Shown here: in pieces, positions 35,113 to 46,492 of the stretch
Position numbering within the stretch: the first letter of the stretch is position 1
Layout: every line of letters begins with the position of its first letter
Assembly (NCBI GenBank): GCA_950295325.1
Contig: OX485805.1
Span: 45,904,758 to 45,968,757 of the forward strand
Origin: Polytrichum commune
Taxonomy: Eukaryota > Streptophyta > Polytrichopsida > Polytrichales > Polytrichaceae
Direction: 5' to 3'
Length of the DNA: 64,000 bases
Translations under genes and position numbers: made by a program
The notes under the pieces: generated by a model
Database searches by the model: none
The model's input: the letters and a program-made list of their open reading frames with translations, nothing else
What the model was told of the DNA's origin: nothing

Positions 35113-35352
35113 ATAGGAGAGGAATTACTGTATACAAGCATACCTCTCATCTATCCAACATAAAAACTTGACCTCTCCTAGGTTTGTTGCCGATTCATCT
35201 CAAAGGACCTTGAGCAAACTAATTTGGGGCCTTTAGAGCTAATTCCGGTGTCAAATCAACTAGAGTGGGTCACCTCCAAGTTGCGTAGTATTTCATGGCT
35301 TTTATGTTGGATGAATGATAGGTACACTCGTACCATAATTCCCTCTCTCCAT
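35113..35352. mobile_element. TA-flanked MITE with GA-rich TIR, copy 1
   Basis: The left end ATAGGAGAGGAATTACTG and the right end CCCTCTCTCCAT form TIRs of about 48 bp, including GTGTACCTCTCATC-type blocks, and are flanked by TA on both sides. Other copies are at 49,417-49,698 and 60,706-60,946. Confidence 0.78.
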
Positions 35353-35465
35353 TATGGGTAGGGTGTATTTTTTAAACACCATGTGATATTGGAATCAGTT
35401 TCAAAGACCCCAAATTAATCTAGACTCTAAAGCAACACAACTAATATAAATCTCTCGCATACTTA

Positions 35466-35834
35466 GGGCCACTTCACACACTAGATTGAAGGCCCGTGAC
35501 CATTGCATTCTAAGATCTCTCATTGGTTGAAAAGGGCCAAGTTCAGAGAGAGAGAGAAGAAACGTTGACCCTTAATGGGAAGGGCCAAGTTCACTTCACA
35601 CTAGAATGTGAAGGCCTCAAGGCCTAAAGATATTATCACGGATGAAAAAGTCTACATATATTCCTACATAACAAACTATTTCATGATTTGTGAGAATTTG
35701 CATGAGGTCCACCTTCAAGAGGTAAGCTTGACACAAAGTTTGGCAGACCATCTCAACGGTACGGCCTTTAGATCAGACTCAAGGGCCCTCACAATTACAT
35801 GGTCACAACCCTTGGCTCAAGTGTGAAATGGCCC
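35466..35834. mobile_element. Tourist-like MITE, 369 bp, TTA target duplication
   Basis: The left end is GGGCCACTTCACACAC and the right end GTGTGAAATGGCCC, flanked by TTA on both sides (35,463-35,465 and 35,835-35,837). The inner arm with TGGTCACAACCCTTGGCTC matches the family at 44,576 and 53,035. The open frame inside (35,608-35,826) is not a gene. Confidence 0.82.
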
Positions 35835-37672
35835 TTATGGTGGGACGGTTATTGATATAGATGGATAAAAAGTATGCTCATGTGCAACAATCCCTCTCAT
35901 CATCGGGGGATCCCTCACAAATAAGTTATTCTTAATTTGGCAAGATTTAAATCAAGGAGTTGTGTTGGTTTGAGTGACATCGGAACTATACCGTATTTGT
36001 TTTATGTACACAAAACCCCACAATCGTACTATGATTTGTCCTCGTTCAAGGTTAGTATCCATCGTGGGTCACCACCTTACATTAACTTATGTGTGTGTCT
36101 CACCCTTTTTTGGCTTCACACATTTCATGACCAACATATTTTGAGGTTCTACTTGTGTTGGCCAAGGATTCATGGCAGCCATGAAAGTTGAACATTAAGG
36201 CAATGGGAACCCTTATATACAACTTCTTAGAAACTTCTTCTCTTAAGCATATTTGATTTTAGAATTAGCATTACACCGACTATCTCAATTAGTGTGTGTG
36301 GTACTAAGTCCTGAAACACACACTGTTTTGCATACATTTAAAGAAAATTAGTGCGTGCTCTAAGGTGCTTGTAGAGTGATAAAAACAAAATTATATGCAA
36401 ACACATGCTTGTTAGTGACTAATGTTGAGATGAATAATGCCGGTATTTTTTAGTGATTAATGCTACTATAAATGTTATTTCCAATGAATGGTGTTGAGAT
36501 GAATAGCATTGCCATGAATAGTATTTTCAATGGATAATCTCAAGATGAACAATACTTCCTAGATTTTTAATGTCTCTAATTTCATAGTGCAAAGAAATTT
36601 AGTATCACCGTCATTAATTATCCACACGTATTATTAACCCTCCCTTGCTAATTGGGATAACCAGTGTAGTGTTCCCAAACCAATCTAATGAGAATAAGTT
36701 GATATGAGGAAGAAATAAACTCACATGGAATAGATTTTTACTAGACCCCTAACAAAGTTGTCACAAACCTTCAGCCCAACATAGTGCGTCACACACATAC
36801 TACCTTGGTGTAATCATGTAGCGAGCTTAATGGTACCATTTTTCTTTTAAATTTTTTTTTGGTACTCTTGCATATGTTTCTATAAGGTAGACGTGCCTTA
36901 TAGAAATGGTTGCTTAAGTTAATCATACACCTATACTTGAATGGTGTGTGGTTGGATGACAATGGCTCTAAAAACAAATACCAAAAAGACTTGTGTTTGA
37001 AAGACATAAGATTTTCTACTTGAAATATAATAACCATTCTAAGCTCAGCATAATTGACACAACCTATATGACCATTTAATGAGCACAAGAATCTTCATCG
37101 TGGTAAATGAAGGAGGTATTCCAAATGAGCTTTGAAAATAATGAGAAAAGTGACTATGGCCTCAATTTGGACTCGGTAACTATCTCGTACTAGGTAATCG
37201 CGTGGGAGAAGTGGGCTAGTCACCAAATGGTAACCATTTAAGATCCATGTGCCGTATCAATATTTGTTGGGGAAAATAATAGCACGAGCACCCTTTTTGA
37301 TAACTTATGGTGTGTGGATACCGAGGTGACATAAGTCTGGTGTCCATAAGCTATTGACAATGCCGCCAAAGAGGGGAGGATTGGAGGCAAAGGCTTTTAG
37401 GTTTTGGAGATACTCGAAATGTAAAGTGTTCGACTCAAAGTGACCCCCCTTTTATAAGATTGAGATAGGCTTGGTTTTTTTAACCTTTATTGAAGTCAAG
37501 TGGAGAGTGGAGTGAAGCTTCAAGTCCGGAATTGTGGGTGGGTGCTTTTCTTTTGATGATTTTGAGGGAGTCGTGAGTTGCATGCAATGGCTCAAGCAAT
37601 GCCACCTCATTTTCATCACCCTATCTAACCCTTAAGCACCTCTCCGAGTTCAATGGCCTTTGAAACCCCCCA
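35835..37672. repeat. Intergenic with R5 copy 4 (36,885-37,060)
   Basis: R5 is in plus orientation, with CACCTATACTTGAATGGTGT and ACAAATACCAAAAAGACTTG. I see nothing else that I can name. Confidence 0.4.
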
Positions 37673-38082
37673 CACTAAATATTGTATCTAGTGTCACCAA
37701 TTCCACTTGTGTTGCTCAATACTAATTGTAATCCGCCCGTGTAGTGTCACTGACAGTACATGTGAAGTTAACATTGTTTGTCATTCCTTTTCTTTTAAAA
37801 ATTAAATAAAATTGGGCATAATGGATTTATAGTGTTGCAAATACTGTCACTTACCAAGTGAATTTTCATTTCATCCAAATTTCAATCATCCATGACAATA
37901 TTTCATTACATGAATGTTAGGATGCATACTCGCATACCAAACTTTGTTTTAGTATTTGGCATTTGGATGAACTAAAAAGAAGCTAGGATGACTCTATGTG
38001 TATACGTATTCACTAGAAAAGGAGTAGAAAAGTTACCATAGTGACATTACATGCCATATGACACTAAATACATAATTTAGTG
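37673..38082. mobile_element. Foldback MITE family M1, copy 1
   Basis: The ends read CACTAAATATTGTATC and TAATTTAGTG. The interior matches the better-preserved copy at 53,710 (GTGTCACCAATTC, GCTCAATACTA and CATCCATGACAATATTTCAT blocks). 38,345-38,500 is a right half of the same family. Confidence 0.7.
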
Positions 38083-38879
38083 TATTTCCTTTATTTGAAA
38101 AATTATCAATTACACTATTGGAAACTTGAAGTCTAAATGGGACCCAGGTTTCTTTAAAAAAAAAACACCAAGAGCACATGCTTTCAAACATCAAATTACA
38201 ACATGACATTTATCGTCCACTTGTCTACAATTTTTCTCAAACAAAATATCTTCTAAACATATATAGGCAACCAATACTAAATACTCTTTTCACAATATTT
38301 GATAAGGTAGTATGGGGGCCTTATGTGACCACTCTAAAATAAAAATCCATCCATGACAATAATGCATTACAAAAATGTTATTAGGCATAATATACTAAAA
38401 GCGGGTGCACTAGTAAACTTCTTCATAAGAAGTGTCATTAGAAAGGTTACCACAATGACATAAAATACCATAGGACATTAATACAACATTTAGTGTGATT
38501 GTCTTAACCAAGCGGTGTTGGGCACAATATAACTAATTTGAATGGTTGTTTACTCTAAGCAAAGCCTTCACTTGGAAGTGCATGTAGACCCTTGAGTGGT
38601 AAGTTATATGGTAAGATCTGGAGTTAATCATGGACACCAAAAAGACATGTGGTACAATGAGATTGGACTAGGTATGTGCTCAAAATATAATTATCATTCA
38701 AGGTTCAATAGTTAGGACAGTTGAGAGAGCCTACAGTTTGTGATCACTTAAAAGAGAATGAGAATCCTCCCTTTGACCTCTTAAAACTTTTGCATCTCAA
38801 CTTGATTCTGAAACTTGAAATGCCAATTTACATGATTCGCAATTGCTAGTTTAATGGGATGAGACAAATTCCAATGCGA
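38083..38879. repeat. M1 right half (38,345-38,500) and R5 copy 5 (38,540-38,720)
   Basis: These relics were identified by shared blocks with 53,710-54,049 and with the R5 copies at 14.6 and 16.5 kb. No coding signal was found. Confidence 0.45.
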
Positions 38880-40502
38880 TCCATAATCTAAGTTACTGGC
38901 CTGATTTGATGTGAGGCCTGATATGCCAATTTCCTCACAATATCAAAAGTGCTATTGATGCTCTCTGCAAGTTGCTGCATGACACAGTAAGTTATTGCAA
39001 CTTGAGCTAAGCCATAGCCGAACACTTGCCGCATGACGCATGCCACATGCAACTTGAAAGGCACCATGTTATGGGCCAACAGCTAATTTGAAAAGCCAAA
39101 GAGAACTTTGAGAAGCAAAGGTAAGAGCAAGGATTCAACTCAAAGCTATTTCAGTAAGTATGGAGGTTGGACGAGCTTGTATGAAAAAACTGAAGGAACT
39201 AATACTAGCTTAAGTAGGAATCTGAAAGGCATGTGCAATCAGATTACAATTCATAAACACATGCAGAGCTGACAAGTGTGTCAGTCTGAACAAGTAATCG
39301 CATCATTCCTGTCACAAATTGCTCTCCTGAATCCTCACTCCTCCTGTTCCAGTCAATCATTGATTACCAGGAGACACTCTTTTCCATCTATGCAAGGATG
39401 GGGACAATCAAAACAGGCTCTTAAAACTTCTTGAACAAAAAGAGCACCTAAAACAACAAGAGCAAAAATCAGAGACGAAAATGCATGCATACTAAGGACC
39501 AACACCACGAGGAACCTGAATTCGTCTCAGAAGAGAGACGCAACACATTACTACATCTTCAGTGGACTCAAAAGGTTTCAAATACTTGATATTTCAAAAT
39601 CCGTACAGACACAAATGTTGATCCCAAACTTTGAATATGCACTAAAAACTTGCCAATGTGTTCCAAGAAGACACCAGGATTTGCAAGCACCCCAATGCCG
39701 GCCAGCCGGCATGCCAGACTGAAAATAGGCATGTGTGGGTAGTTGGCTGGACAGCGTGCGTATTGTGTATTTTCTAAAGCTCACTTTGTGAGGCGAGGAG
39801 TCCTTCAGACTCTCCCAGTAATGGTACAAAGCTTTTCAAGGCTAACCTATACTTGCTGCTAGACTATATTACATGTCTAATTTTTGTAGAGATCGGACCG
39901 TTTTGTCGGATTCTACGACTCTCTTCTCTTCAGCCTTGCTGCTTACGCTTCACAGACCTGCAGACTTGTTGCTCAAGACAAGGTGCTGCCTTTGCAACTA
40001 CTCGCGGCACAAATCCCAGTGGAAGCATAACTCCAATTGTCACAAGCTGTAAGCCGGGTGAAGAATTTTTCGACAGTCATCAGGTTAACCACTCCTTTCA
40101 AATTGGTGGTGGAACCCAAGGTGGAGCAGCAGGCCATCCAAATCTCCTCATTTTTGGAGGGACGGTCCCCTGTCCCCATGCCTCATCATGTTTGTGGTAC
40201 ATTAAGAAGGCCATTCGCAGAACCTTCAAGACACTAATATCTCAACAGGGGCGAAGAACAATCACCAATCGCGTTTGTATAGTTTCTCATGAATGCCTTC
40301 TCATGTCCTCTTCATGTACATAGACTCTCTCGTTGAACACTGAAAATTCAGACGTCACCTGCAACGAGGAAGAAACAAATCAGACTCAACATGCACTATT
40401 TGAAGACACTGAGGAGGCGCAGAATCCTTGCACATATATAATTCCTCCTAACCCTTCCAAAGAAGTTTAAATTACAACCTTTGAATTGCACAATCTGTGA
40501 TA
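38880..40502 (-). other. Low-repeat transcribed-looking region with a candidate terminal exon
   Basis: The composition resembles the UTRs of the two recognised genes. On the minus strand a TCGTTGCAG acceptor at 40,359 opens a 24-codon frame (40,358-40,287) reading VTSEFSVFNERVYVHEEDMR and ending at TGA. A second possible acceptor (CTTACAG) opens VTIGVMLPLGFVPRVVAKAA and ends KRKQQG-stop near 39,930. Neither belongs to a family I know. The rest may be 3' UTR. This could be the 3' part of the gene at 42,126-42,560 or a separate gene. Confidence 0.3.
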
Positions 40503-42120
40503 GTGTGATGACTCTTTCTGCAACTGCCCTCTTTCAAGGATTTCTTGGCGCGTGATGGTGGATGTACGTTAGTCTGTCTGGGCTACTGACCAGTTTAGGT
40601 CTGAGATGCAAGCAACTAGCACTGCTACTTAAGCAATGTGAGGAGCATCCTGAAGTTCTCTCTTTGAAGTGCAACAATTGCTTGAAATGCCTCAAACAGG
40701 CAGACAAAGGATCTCAGGTTTACAGATCCCTGGATAGAAGTACTCTGAGAACACATACCCTGGCTTGACAACTGACAGAAGCAGAATCTAACACAGGTGC
40801 GGTAGCTTCAGAGAATGCGAATCTCCAAGATTGAATTGTAAATATGTGAAGATATGATGACTCTTCCTACGAATTCTCCTGTCCAAGGATGTCTAGGTGG
40901 GCAGCAGTGGATGTAACATATGTCTTTCCAGGCTTCTGACCTCCTATGAAGCGTAAGGATTTCTGGTAAGGAGACGACAATTAAAACCTCAAAACCTCCC
41001 ACCGATTGCCTAAGAGAGTACTGGAAGAACTTCAGAGAATGCAAATCTCCAAGATCGAACAGCAAGACCTGCGAGAACGTGATAACGTGATAACTCTGAC
41101 TACGAATGCTTCTATTCAAGGATTTCTTGGTGAATAGCGGTGGATGTAACATTAGTCTTGCCAGGCTATCGACCTCCTATCAAGGATACGGACTTCTGGT
41201 AAAGAGACAGCAAATGAAAGCCCAAAACCTCCCATCGGCTGCCTAAGAACATACTGGAAGAACTTCAGAGAATGCAAATCTCCAACATTGAATTGCAAAA
41301 TCTGTGAAAGCATGATGACTCTTCCTACAAATGCTCCTGTTCAAGCATTTCTTGGTGGGTGGCGATGTATGTAACATTGTCCTTTCCAGGCTACCCGCGT
41401 CCTATCAAGGGTTAGGGCTTCTGCTAAAGAGACTGCAAACGAAACCCCAAAACATCCCAGGATCTTACACACGTCCAGTACCTACAGGGAATGCGAACCC
41501 CCAACATCGAATTGCTAAACCTGTGAAAACATGATGACTCTTCCTACAAATGCTCCTGTTCAAGCATTTCTTGGTGGGTGACGGTGGGTGTAACATTGGT
41601 CTTTGCAGGCTAGAGACTTCCTATCAAGGGTTAGAACACCTGGTAAAGATACTGCAAATGAAACCCCAAAACGTCCCAGAATCTTATAGACGCCCAGTAG
41701 CTTTAGAGAATACGAACCTCCAGCATCGAAATGCAAAATCTGTGAAAATATGACGACTCTTCCTACAAATGCTCCTGTTCAAGGATTTCTTGGTGGGTGG
41801 CGTGAATGTAACATGAGTCTTTCGAGGCTATTGGCTGGCTACCAAGGGTTAGAACTTCTGGTAAGTAGACGGCAAATGAAACCCCAATCATCCAGAATTT
41901 AATATAGGTCCAGTAGCTTCAAGGGATGCAAACGTCCAACATCGAATTCCTAAATCTGTGAAAATATGATGACTCTTCCTACGAATGCTCCTGTTCAAGG
42001 ATTTCTTGGTGGGTGGCGGTGGGTGTAACATTAGTCTTTCCAGGCTACCGACCTCCTATCAAGGGTAGGGACTTCTGGTAAAGAGAAGGCAAACGAAACC
42101 CCAAAACATCCCAGAACAAG
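40503..42120. repeat. 219-bp tandem repeat array, about 7 units
   Basis: A GATGACTCTTCCTAC-like block recurs at about 40,503, 40,857, 41,090, 41,310, 41,531, 41,750 and 41,968, spacing 354 (with an insertion), 233, 220, 221, 219 and 218 bp. The last unit is partial. Units share TCAAGGATTTCTTGGTGGGT, CCTATCAAGG and ACTTCTGGTAAAGAGAC. Similarity is highest in the units nearest the secreted-protein gene. Plus-strand frames of 67 codons at 41,331 and 41,550 arise because 219 is a multiple of 3. Confidence 0.88.
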
Positions 42121-42125
42121 CAAAC

Positions 42126-42560
42126 TCACCACAATTGCACGTTGGACCAGCTCTCCGGGGTCCTTTCTTCCGAATTCGAATAGGTCACATACTGGTGATC
42201 CGTAGTCTCATCCAGCGAGAAGAACACAAAGGTGTCATTGATGTCCACCGACACGGATAACCCCGAATTAGATGAACCAGGCAACACCTGGCTCACCACA
42301 GTGGTGACATACTTCTCGTCCTCGAGAGACACGATGCAAGCCTGATCGCTCCGTGTGAGCGGAATGTAGAGCGTATCCCCTGTTTCCACAGTCTTGGGAG
42401 GGTAATCCATGCAGCTGACGGTCGCATCAACTCCAGAGTAATTGTAGAAGTCGATTCGAGGGCCGGAGGGTTGGGAGTTGGAGGATGTTGCACACATGGA
42501 AAGAAGCGCCAGGAACAATCCCGGCAGTGCACTCGCCAATTTCCTGCTCGGACACATCAT
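42126..42560 (-). CDS. Predicted small secreted protein, 144 aa, orphan
   Basis: The frame starts with two ATGs (MMCPSRKLAS). The longer open frame upstream lacks an ATG and only translates an (ATG)n microsatellite. Residues 1-29 form a signal peptide: a basic start, the hydrophobic core ALPGLFLALLSMCA, then TSSNSQ. The mature part of about 115 residues has alternating hydrophobic/polar stretches typical of a beta-sandwich (IDFYNYSGVDATVSC, DTLYIPLTR, GLSVSVDINDTFVFFSLDE), two cysteines (VSCMD and ACIVS) that could pair, and one N-glycosylation site (NDT). It ends NVQLW. It only vaguely recalls plant S1-type self-incompatibility proteins and I do not assign it. A good donor (TTGTG/GTGAGT) overlaps the stop. 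Confidence 0.6.
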   Translation of the reverse strand: MMCPSRKLASALPGLFLALLSMCATSSNSQPSGPRIDFYNYSGVDATVSCMDYPPKTVETGDTLYIPLTRSDQACIVSLEDEKYVTTVVSQVLPGSSNSGLSVSVDINDTFVFFSLDETTDHQYVTYSNSEERTPESWSNVQLW

Positions 42561-42601
42561 GATGTTGATGATGATGATGATGATGATGGTGATGATAATG
42601 G
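42558..42601. repeat. (ATG)n microsatellite at the 5' end of the secreted-protein gene
   Basis: An imperfect ATG/CAT trinucleotide run directly abuts the start codons. On the minus strand it is read as CAT/ATC repeats ahead of ATGATG, so slippage changes the leader next to the start. Confidence 0.8.
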
Positions 42602-42815
42602 TGCTTGGGTTATTTATGCCCAACGCCAAATTTAGTTCGCAATGTCTTCAGACTCCAAATGCTGGATGCCAGTATTTAGATGCGGGGCTTAGGTGCACGG
42701 TGGCATTGTAACCTCCAATGTAATGTGCCTTTCAAGAACCGCCCAAGAGAATGACAGAGAAAAAAATTGCCCCTCTCAAAACCGCGGGTGATAAGATCGA
42801 GGCTAGGCCTCGCAC

Positions 42816-43043
42816 ATGGGAAATAACGGTAATCAAGTACCGATGGGGGAGAGCTTCCAATTTCCAGTTCCTCCTGCTCCGGTCAAGGAAAAAGCTCGGA
42901 TCGAAGCCTCTACAGGCTATGGCACCCTGGACGAAACCCCCGAAGTTCGAACAAACAAATTGTTGAGAATTTCCAGGGTTCACCACCGGAAGACCCAGAG
43001 CGTCAGAATTGCTTCAGCCATAACTTCAGCCCAGCGTCAGTGA
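42816..43043 (+). CDS. Weak candidate: 75-codon plus-strand ORF
   Basis: The frame reads MGNNGNQVPMGESFQFPVPP, then KEKARIEASTGYGTL and VHHRKTQSVRIASA, ending at TGA. It starts at a true ATG in low-repeat sequence and has a coding-like residue mix, but there is no known domain and no supporting exon. It lies upstream of and divergent to the secreted-protein gene, so it may be leader sequence of an unseen gene. Confidence 0.22.
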   Translation: MGNNGNQVPMGESFQFPVPPAPVKEKARIEASTGYGTLDETPEVRTNKLLRISRVHHRKTQSVRIASAITSAQRQ

Positions 43044-43679
43044 TGGGTGAGGGTGGTATTAAAAAAATACGCACAAATTAATTCTACATGCGCATGTGAT
43101 CTCGAGCATGTGATCACTTCAAGTGCGAAGACCACCGAGGGTTAAGAAATGGAAACGCGTTTCGTAACCAGGATGATATCAATCTAAAAACTCAAGCAGC
43201 TTCTTTAATTCAGTGCTCCTCAATTCCTCGAATGCTCTAAAGCAAAAAAAAAAAAGGAACTCCGGGGGTTCTATAAAGTAGAAGAAACCCCCACAATAAC
43301 TTCACATGGGGCTACAAGAAGAGAAATTGCCTCATAACTTGCGGCAGGCTTGTCAGAAGTTAACAAAGCCTTCAACGGAAGTTAAGCTTCAGTGGTCCAG
43401 CCTAGGGACTTAAGGCCGCATTAACCAAACAGCATGACTTGCATGTATACATGGATGTCAGCTTATATCCAATATGATGATGATGATGTCCTGGAGAAAA
43501 ACAAGACCAAGGGTTTACAGCAGCAGCAAGCCCAATGCTCCAAAACTCATCACACAAAAGTCATCCCTGATCAACGCAAATTACGCCATATCGTCCCCAA
43601 GACTGTCTGCTAAATCCCAAATACGTGACCACCTCCTGACGTGCCAACCAAAACCCCCACGATGATCCGATCCTTTCTT

Positions 43680-44520
43680 TCTTCTTTCCTCCCTTCCTTC
43701 CACCCAAAATGATGACTCACACTCCTCAAAATCCCCGCCCCTTCCTAACTTAACCCTTAACCCACAACCTCAAACACCGATCACCTACCAAATTCTCCAC
43801 AACAATCTCAAAAGAAAAATCTCAAAACCCTCGATACCCTTTCCCCCAACATGCTCCTTAAAATCCCCGCTCCTTGGTAACCCACAACAAAATCTCCGAA
43901 TTCAAAACCTCTCAACCCCAACAACCGATCAACACCTCCCAAACTCCTCCTCAAACGGAACTCTCTCTCTGTCACTCTCTCTCTCTTTCTCTCCAATTGC
44001 AAGAGAAGAATGAACTACGAGACTAAACTCCAGTGCCCCCTCAACTCTGAAGCTGCGCACAAGGCGATGGCGACCGACAACCAAATTCTTTGGGGAAACT
44101 TGGGCAAATCTTTGCAAAAAGTTTGACAGAGCTGAGGAGGTGGATGATCGTGAGACAGATGAGCACTACGTAGCTATTTCCTCCCAATGTGAGTCTGTCT
44201 GTGTGATCGTTGGTTGGTTGGGGCTTGTGAGAGAGATTGCGGCGGGCGTTGTTGATGGTGTTGGTGGGGAGAAATTGAGTGAGGCAAATTGGAGATGACG
44301 ATGGGAGGTGGAATCGGATAGGCATGATCTATATGTAAGGAATGGGAATGGAAATTGCGAGAAGGGAATTCTTCTTCCTTCTTTCGGCGAGGGAGGGAGG
44401 CCTGCACGCTATGGCTATTTGGAGCGAAGGGGGAAGGCGGCGGCGATCGGTGGGATGGATGAGGGCGAACGAGCCAGGATGACTGTTTCTCTATCACTTA
44501 TTTCTCATCCATTTCAGAAT
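43680..44520. promoter_or_regulatory. CT-rich, low-repeat promoter/first-exon-like region
   Basis: On the plus strand a long C/T-rich tract (CTCTCTCTCT near 43,963 and 43,980) leads to an ATG at 44,010 whose frame closes after 38 codons. A different open frame reads FGETWANLCKKFDRAEEV and DETDEHYVAISSQ-like residues up to an excellent donor CAAT/GTGAGT at 44,189. It has no ATG. The minus strand also has open frames. This could be a plus-strand first exon or a bidirectional promoter; I cannot decide. Confidence 0.3.
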
Positions 44521-44575
44521 GGTAAAAAGTAAAATAAGCAATGCATTCGGTGGAGTGCATATTGGGGAATAATAA

Positions 44576-44904
44576 GGGCCCGCTTTCACACACGAGCCAA
44601 GGGCCGTGACCATGTAACTCTGAGGGCCCTTGATTCTCATCCAAAGGGCGTACCACTAATATGGTCTGGTGGAATTTGAGTCAGGCCTACTTATTGGAGG
44701 TGGGTTTGACGCAAATTATGAAACAATATTACTAGTTATCCATTTAGGGATCCATGTTAATTTTTCATCCATGTAATTTTTGTAGGCCGTTAGGTCTTTA
44801 CTTTCTAGTGTGAAGTGAACTTGGATGGTCTCCACCTTTTGGATCAATGAGAGATCTTAGAATGCAATGGTCACGGGCATTCGGTCTTGTGTGTGGAGTG
44901 GGCC
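44576..44904. mobile_element. Tourist-like MITE, 329 bp, TAA target duplication
   Basis: The left end GGGCCCGCTTTCACACAC and the right end GTGTGTGGAGTGGGCC are flanked by TAA on both sides (44,573-44,575 and 44,905-44,907). The inner arms match TGACCATG-type blocks of the copies at 35,466 and 53,035. Confidence 0.85.
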
Positions 44905-46418
44905 TAATGACACCTTGCATAGCCAAGCATAAGTGTTTGTGTTCCCCATACTGCACTCCCCTAAATGCATAATTGAACGTAAAGGTCCAAGGATAGGTTT
45001 CTACGGCCCTGATTGGTTGGAGAAACATAATGCACTCTATAATGCGTGGGGGGGTATTATCCAAAATAAAGGTACCTCATATTATAAAGGAAAATTTGAC
45101 ATGGATCGTTATGTAGTTCTAAACAAGTTTTGTTTCTTAACACTTAAGTTACCCTAACTTAAGTGTAACATGGGGTGCAGTAAAAAAACAACCTTCATAG
45201 GTTTATTGGCTCTGTCTATAGGATAGAGACTATGCATCAACTTCTCTATTTCAAGAGCAAATTTCCTAACCACTTTGTGTTCACACTTGGACGTTACTTG
45301 ATCTTGTTATTTTTGGTCCAGTTTATTTAATGTGAATGCTAACTATAGTTATATATATATCTCGTTAACTATAGTTGCTCCCTTAAATGTATTGAAAAAA
45401 TATAGTTAACTATAGTTATTTTGGTAGTTATTAATTATTTATTTTAAAAAAATTGGGAGTTTAATGAGTAGCTTCAGTCCTTGACCTACATTTGAGAAGA
45501 AGGTGCACATAATCCAAGAAAGGTTTGGTTATAGATATAGTAAATAACCATAAACTAGCATGAGCAAAGTGGACATCTACAGTTGTAGTCTTTCATAGTA
45601 AAGGACAAAGCCTCACGGTTATACCGTTTTCTTGTTGATGATTCAACCTAAAATAATCCTAGTGGACTAATTTGAGGTCTCTAATCCCATTTTAGGTGTT
45701 GTTTTGGCTTCAAATAATAATTCTCAAGCTCTTAATTAGTGTCAATGTTTTCACCATCCCCAATGGTAGGTGTTGTGAACATGCATCCTCCCTGATTGGG
45801 TTTTGTTTCCCAACACTTGGATGAATGTTCACAATACCTACCAAGGGGAGGGGAAGGGAGGGTGCAAATGTTGATTTCTATTGCAGAGCATTGGGTATTG
45901 TATTTAGCCAAATTAACTCCTAAGTTGGAATCAGAGACCCAAAATGAGTCTAGCAAGCTCAAATTTGGGATAAATCAACAACCAATTCAGACAACATTGG
46001 TTATTATTATGACCTTTGATCTTCGCAATAATGCGCTGGAACAAAGCAACTAATTCCCAAAGTGAATATTGTAGAGGGCTTTCTATTCCGACACAAAATC
46101 ATTATTTACCCCTCAACTTTTGTCATGTGTCATGCTTGGATTTGCTAAGACCCTTCATGCAGTGAATCTACACGTAAAGACGTATTAGAGAGCCCTCCAA
46201 GGTAGTAGCTCAATATGAGGGGACTAAGGGCCGGTTAAGACGATGGCGAAGAACTGCACCTGTGAAGAAATTTAGGGGAATGGAGCAATATGATTGGCTA
46301 CAAAATTGGGTTCTTCAACGGTCATGATTTACACTACAACCAAAACATCTATGGTGGAGAACTTCAAGCATGAATGAAAAATGACATGGTTGCCAACATA
46401 GCAACACATTTTGCTAGG
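44905..46418. other. Intergenic, repeat relics only
   Basis: An AACTATAGTT palindrome recurs several times at 45,340-45,425. 45,750-45,860 contains an inverted pair (GGTAGGTGTTGTGAAC and GTTCACAATACCTACC) that recurs near G- or C-runs at 49,980, 56,090, 62,775 and 63,390. No gene was found. Confidence 0.4.
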
Positions 46419-46492
46419 GGAGTTCTCCGGAGGTCAAGTTTCTTGGGCAACCTCAAACCCTCATACAAGAAACTTGGCCTCCGAAGAACTCC
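46419..46492. other. Near-perfect 27-bp hairpin with 20-nt loop
   Basis: The left arm (46,419-46,445) begins GGAGTTCTCCGGAGG and the right arm (46,466-46,492) ends CCTCCGAAGAACTCC. 25 of 27 positions pair and both mismatches become G-U wobble in one strand's RNA. The loop is 46,446-46,465. It could be a miRNA-like precursor, an siRNA source or a tiny foldback element. Confidence 0.78.

Noticed and set aside
39853-40323. 156-codon plus-strand frame
   Set aside because: It has no recognisable domain and lies opposite minus-strand sequence with plausible acceptors and UTR-like composition; it may be chance.
40808-41152. 114-codon minus-strand frame in the 219-bp array
   Set aside because: The frame is not kept in the neighbouring units, so it is a by-product of the repeat.
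40503-42120. CRISPR-like array because of regular spacing
   Set aside because: The whole 219-bp unit is repeated, with no short repeat/unique spacer pattern, in a eukaryotic setting.
42561-42629. Extended N terminus of the secreted protein with an Ile/Met run
   Set aside because: The longer frame opens with TTG and only translates the (ATG)n microsatellite; the first real ATG is at 42,560.
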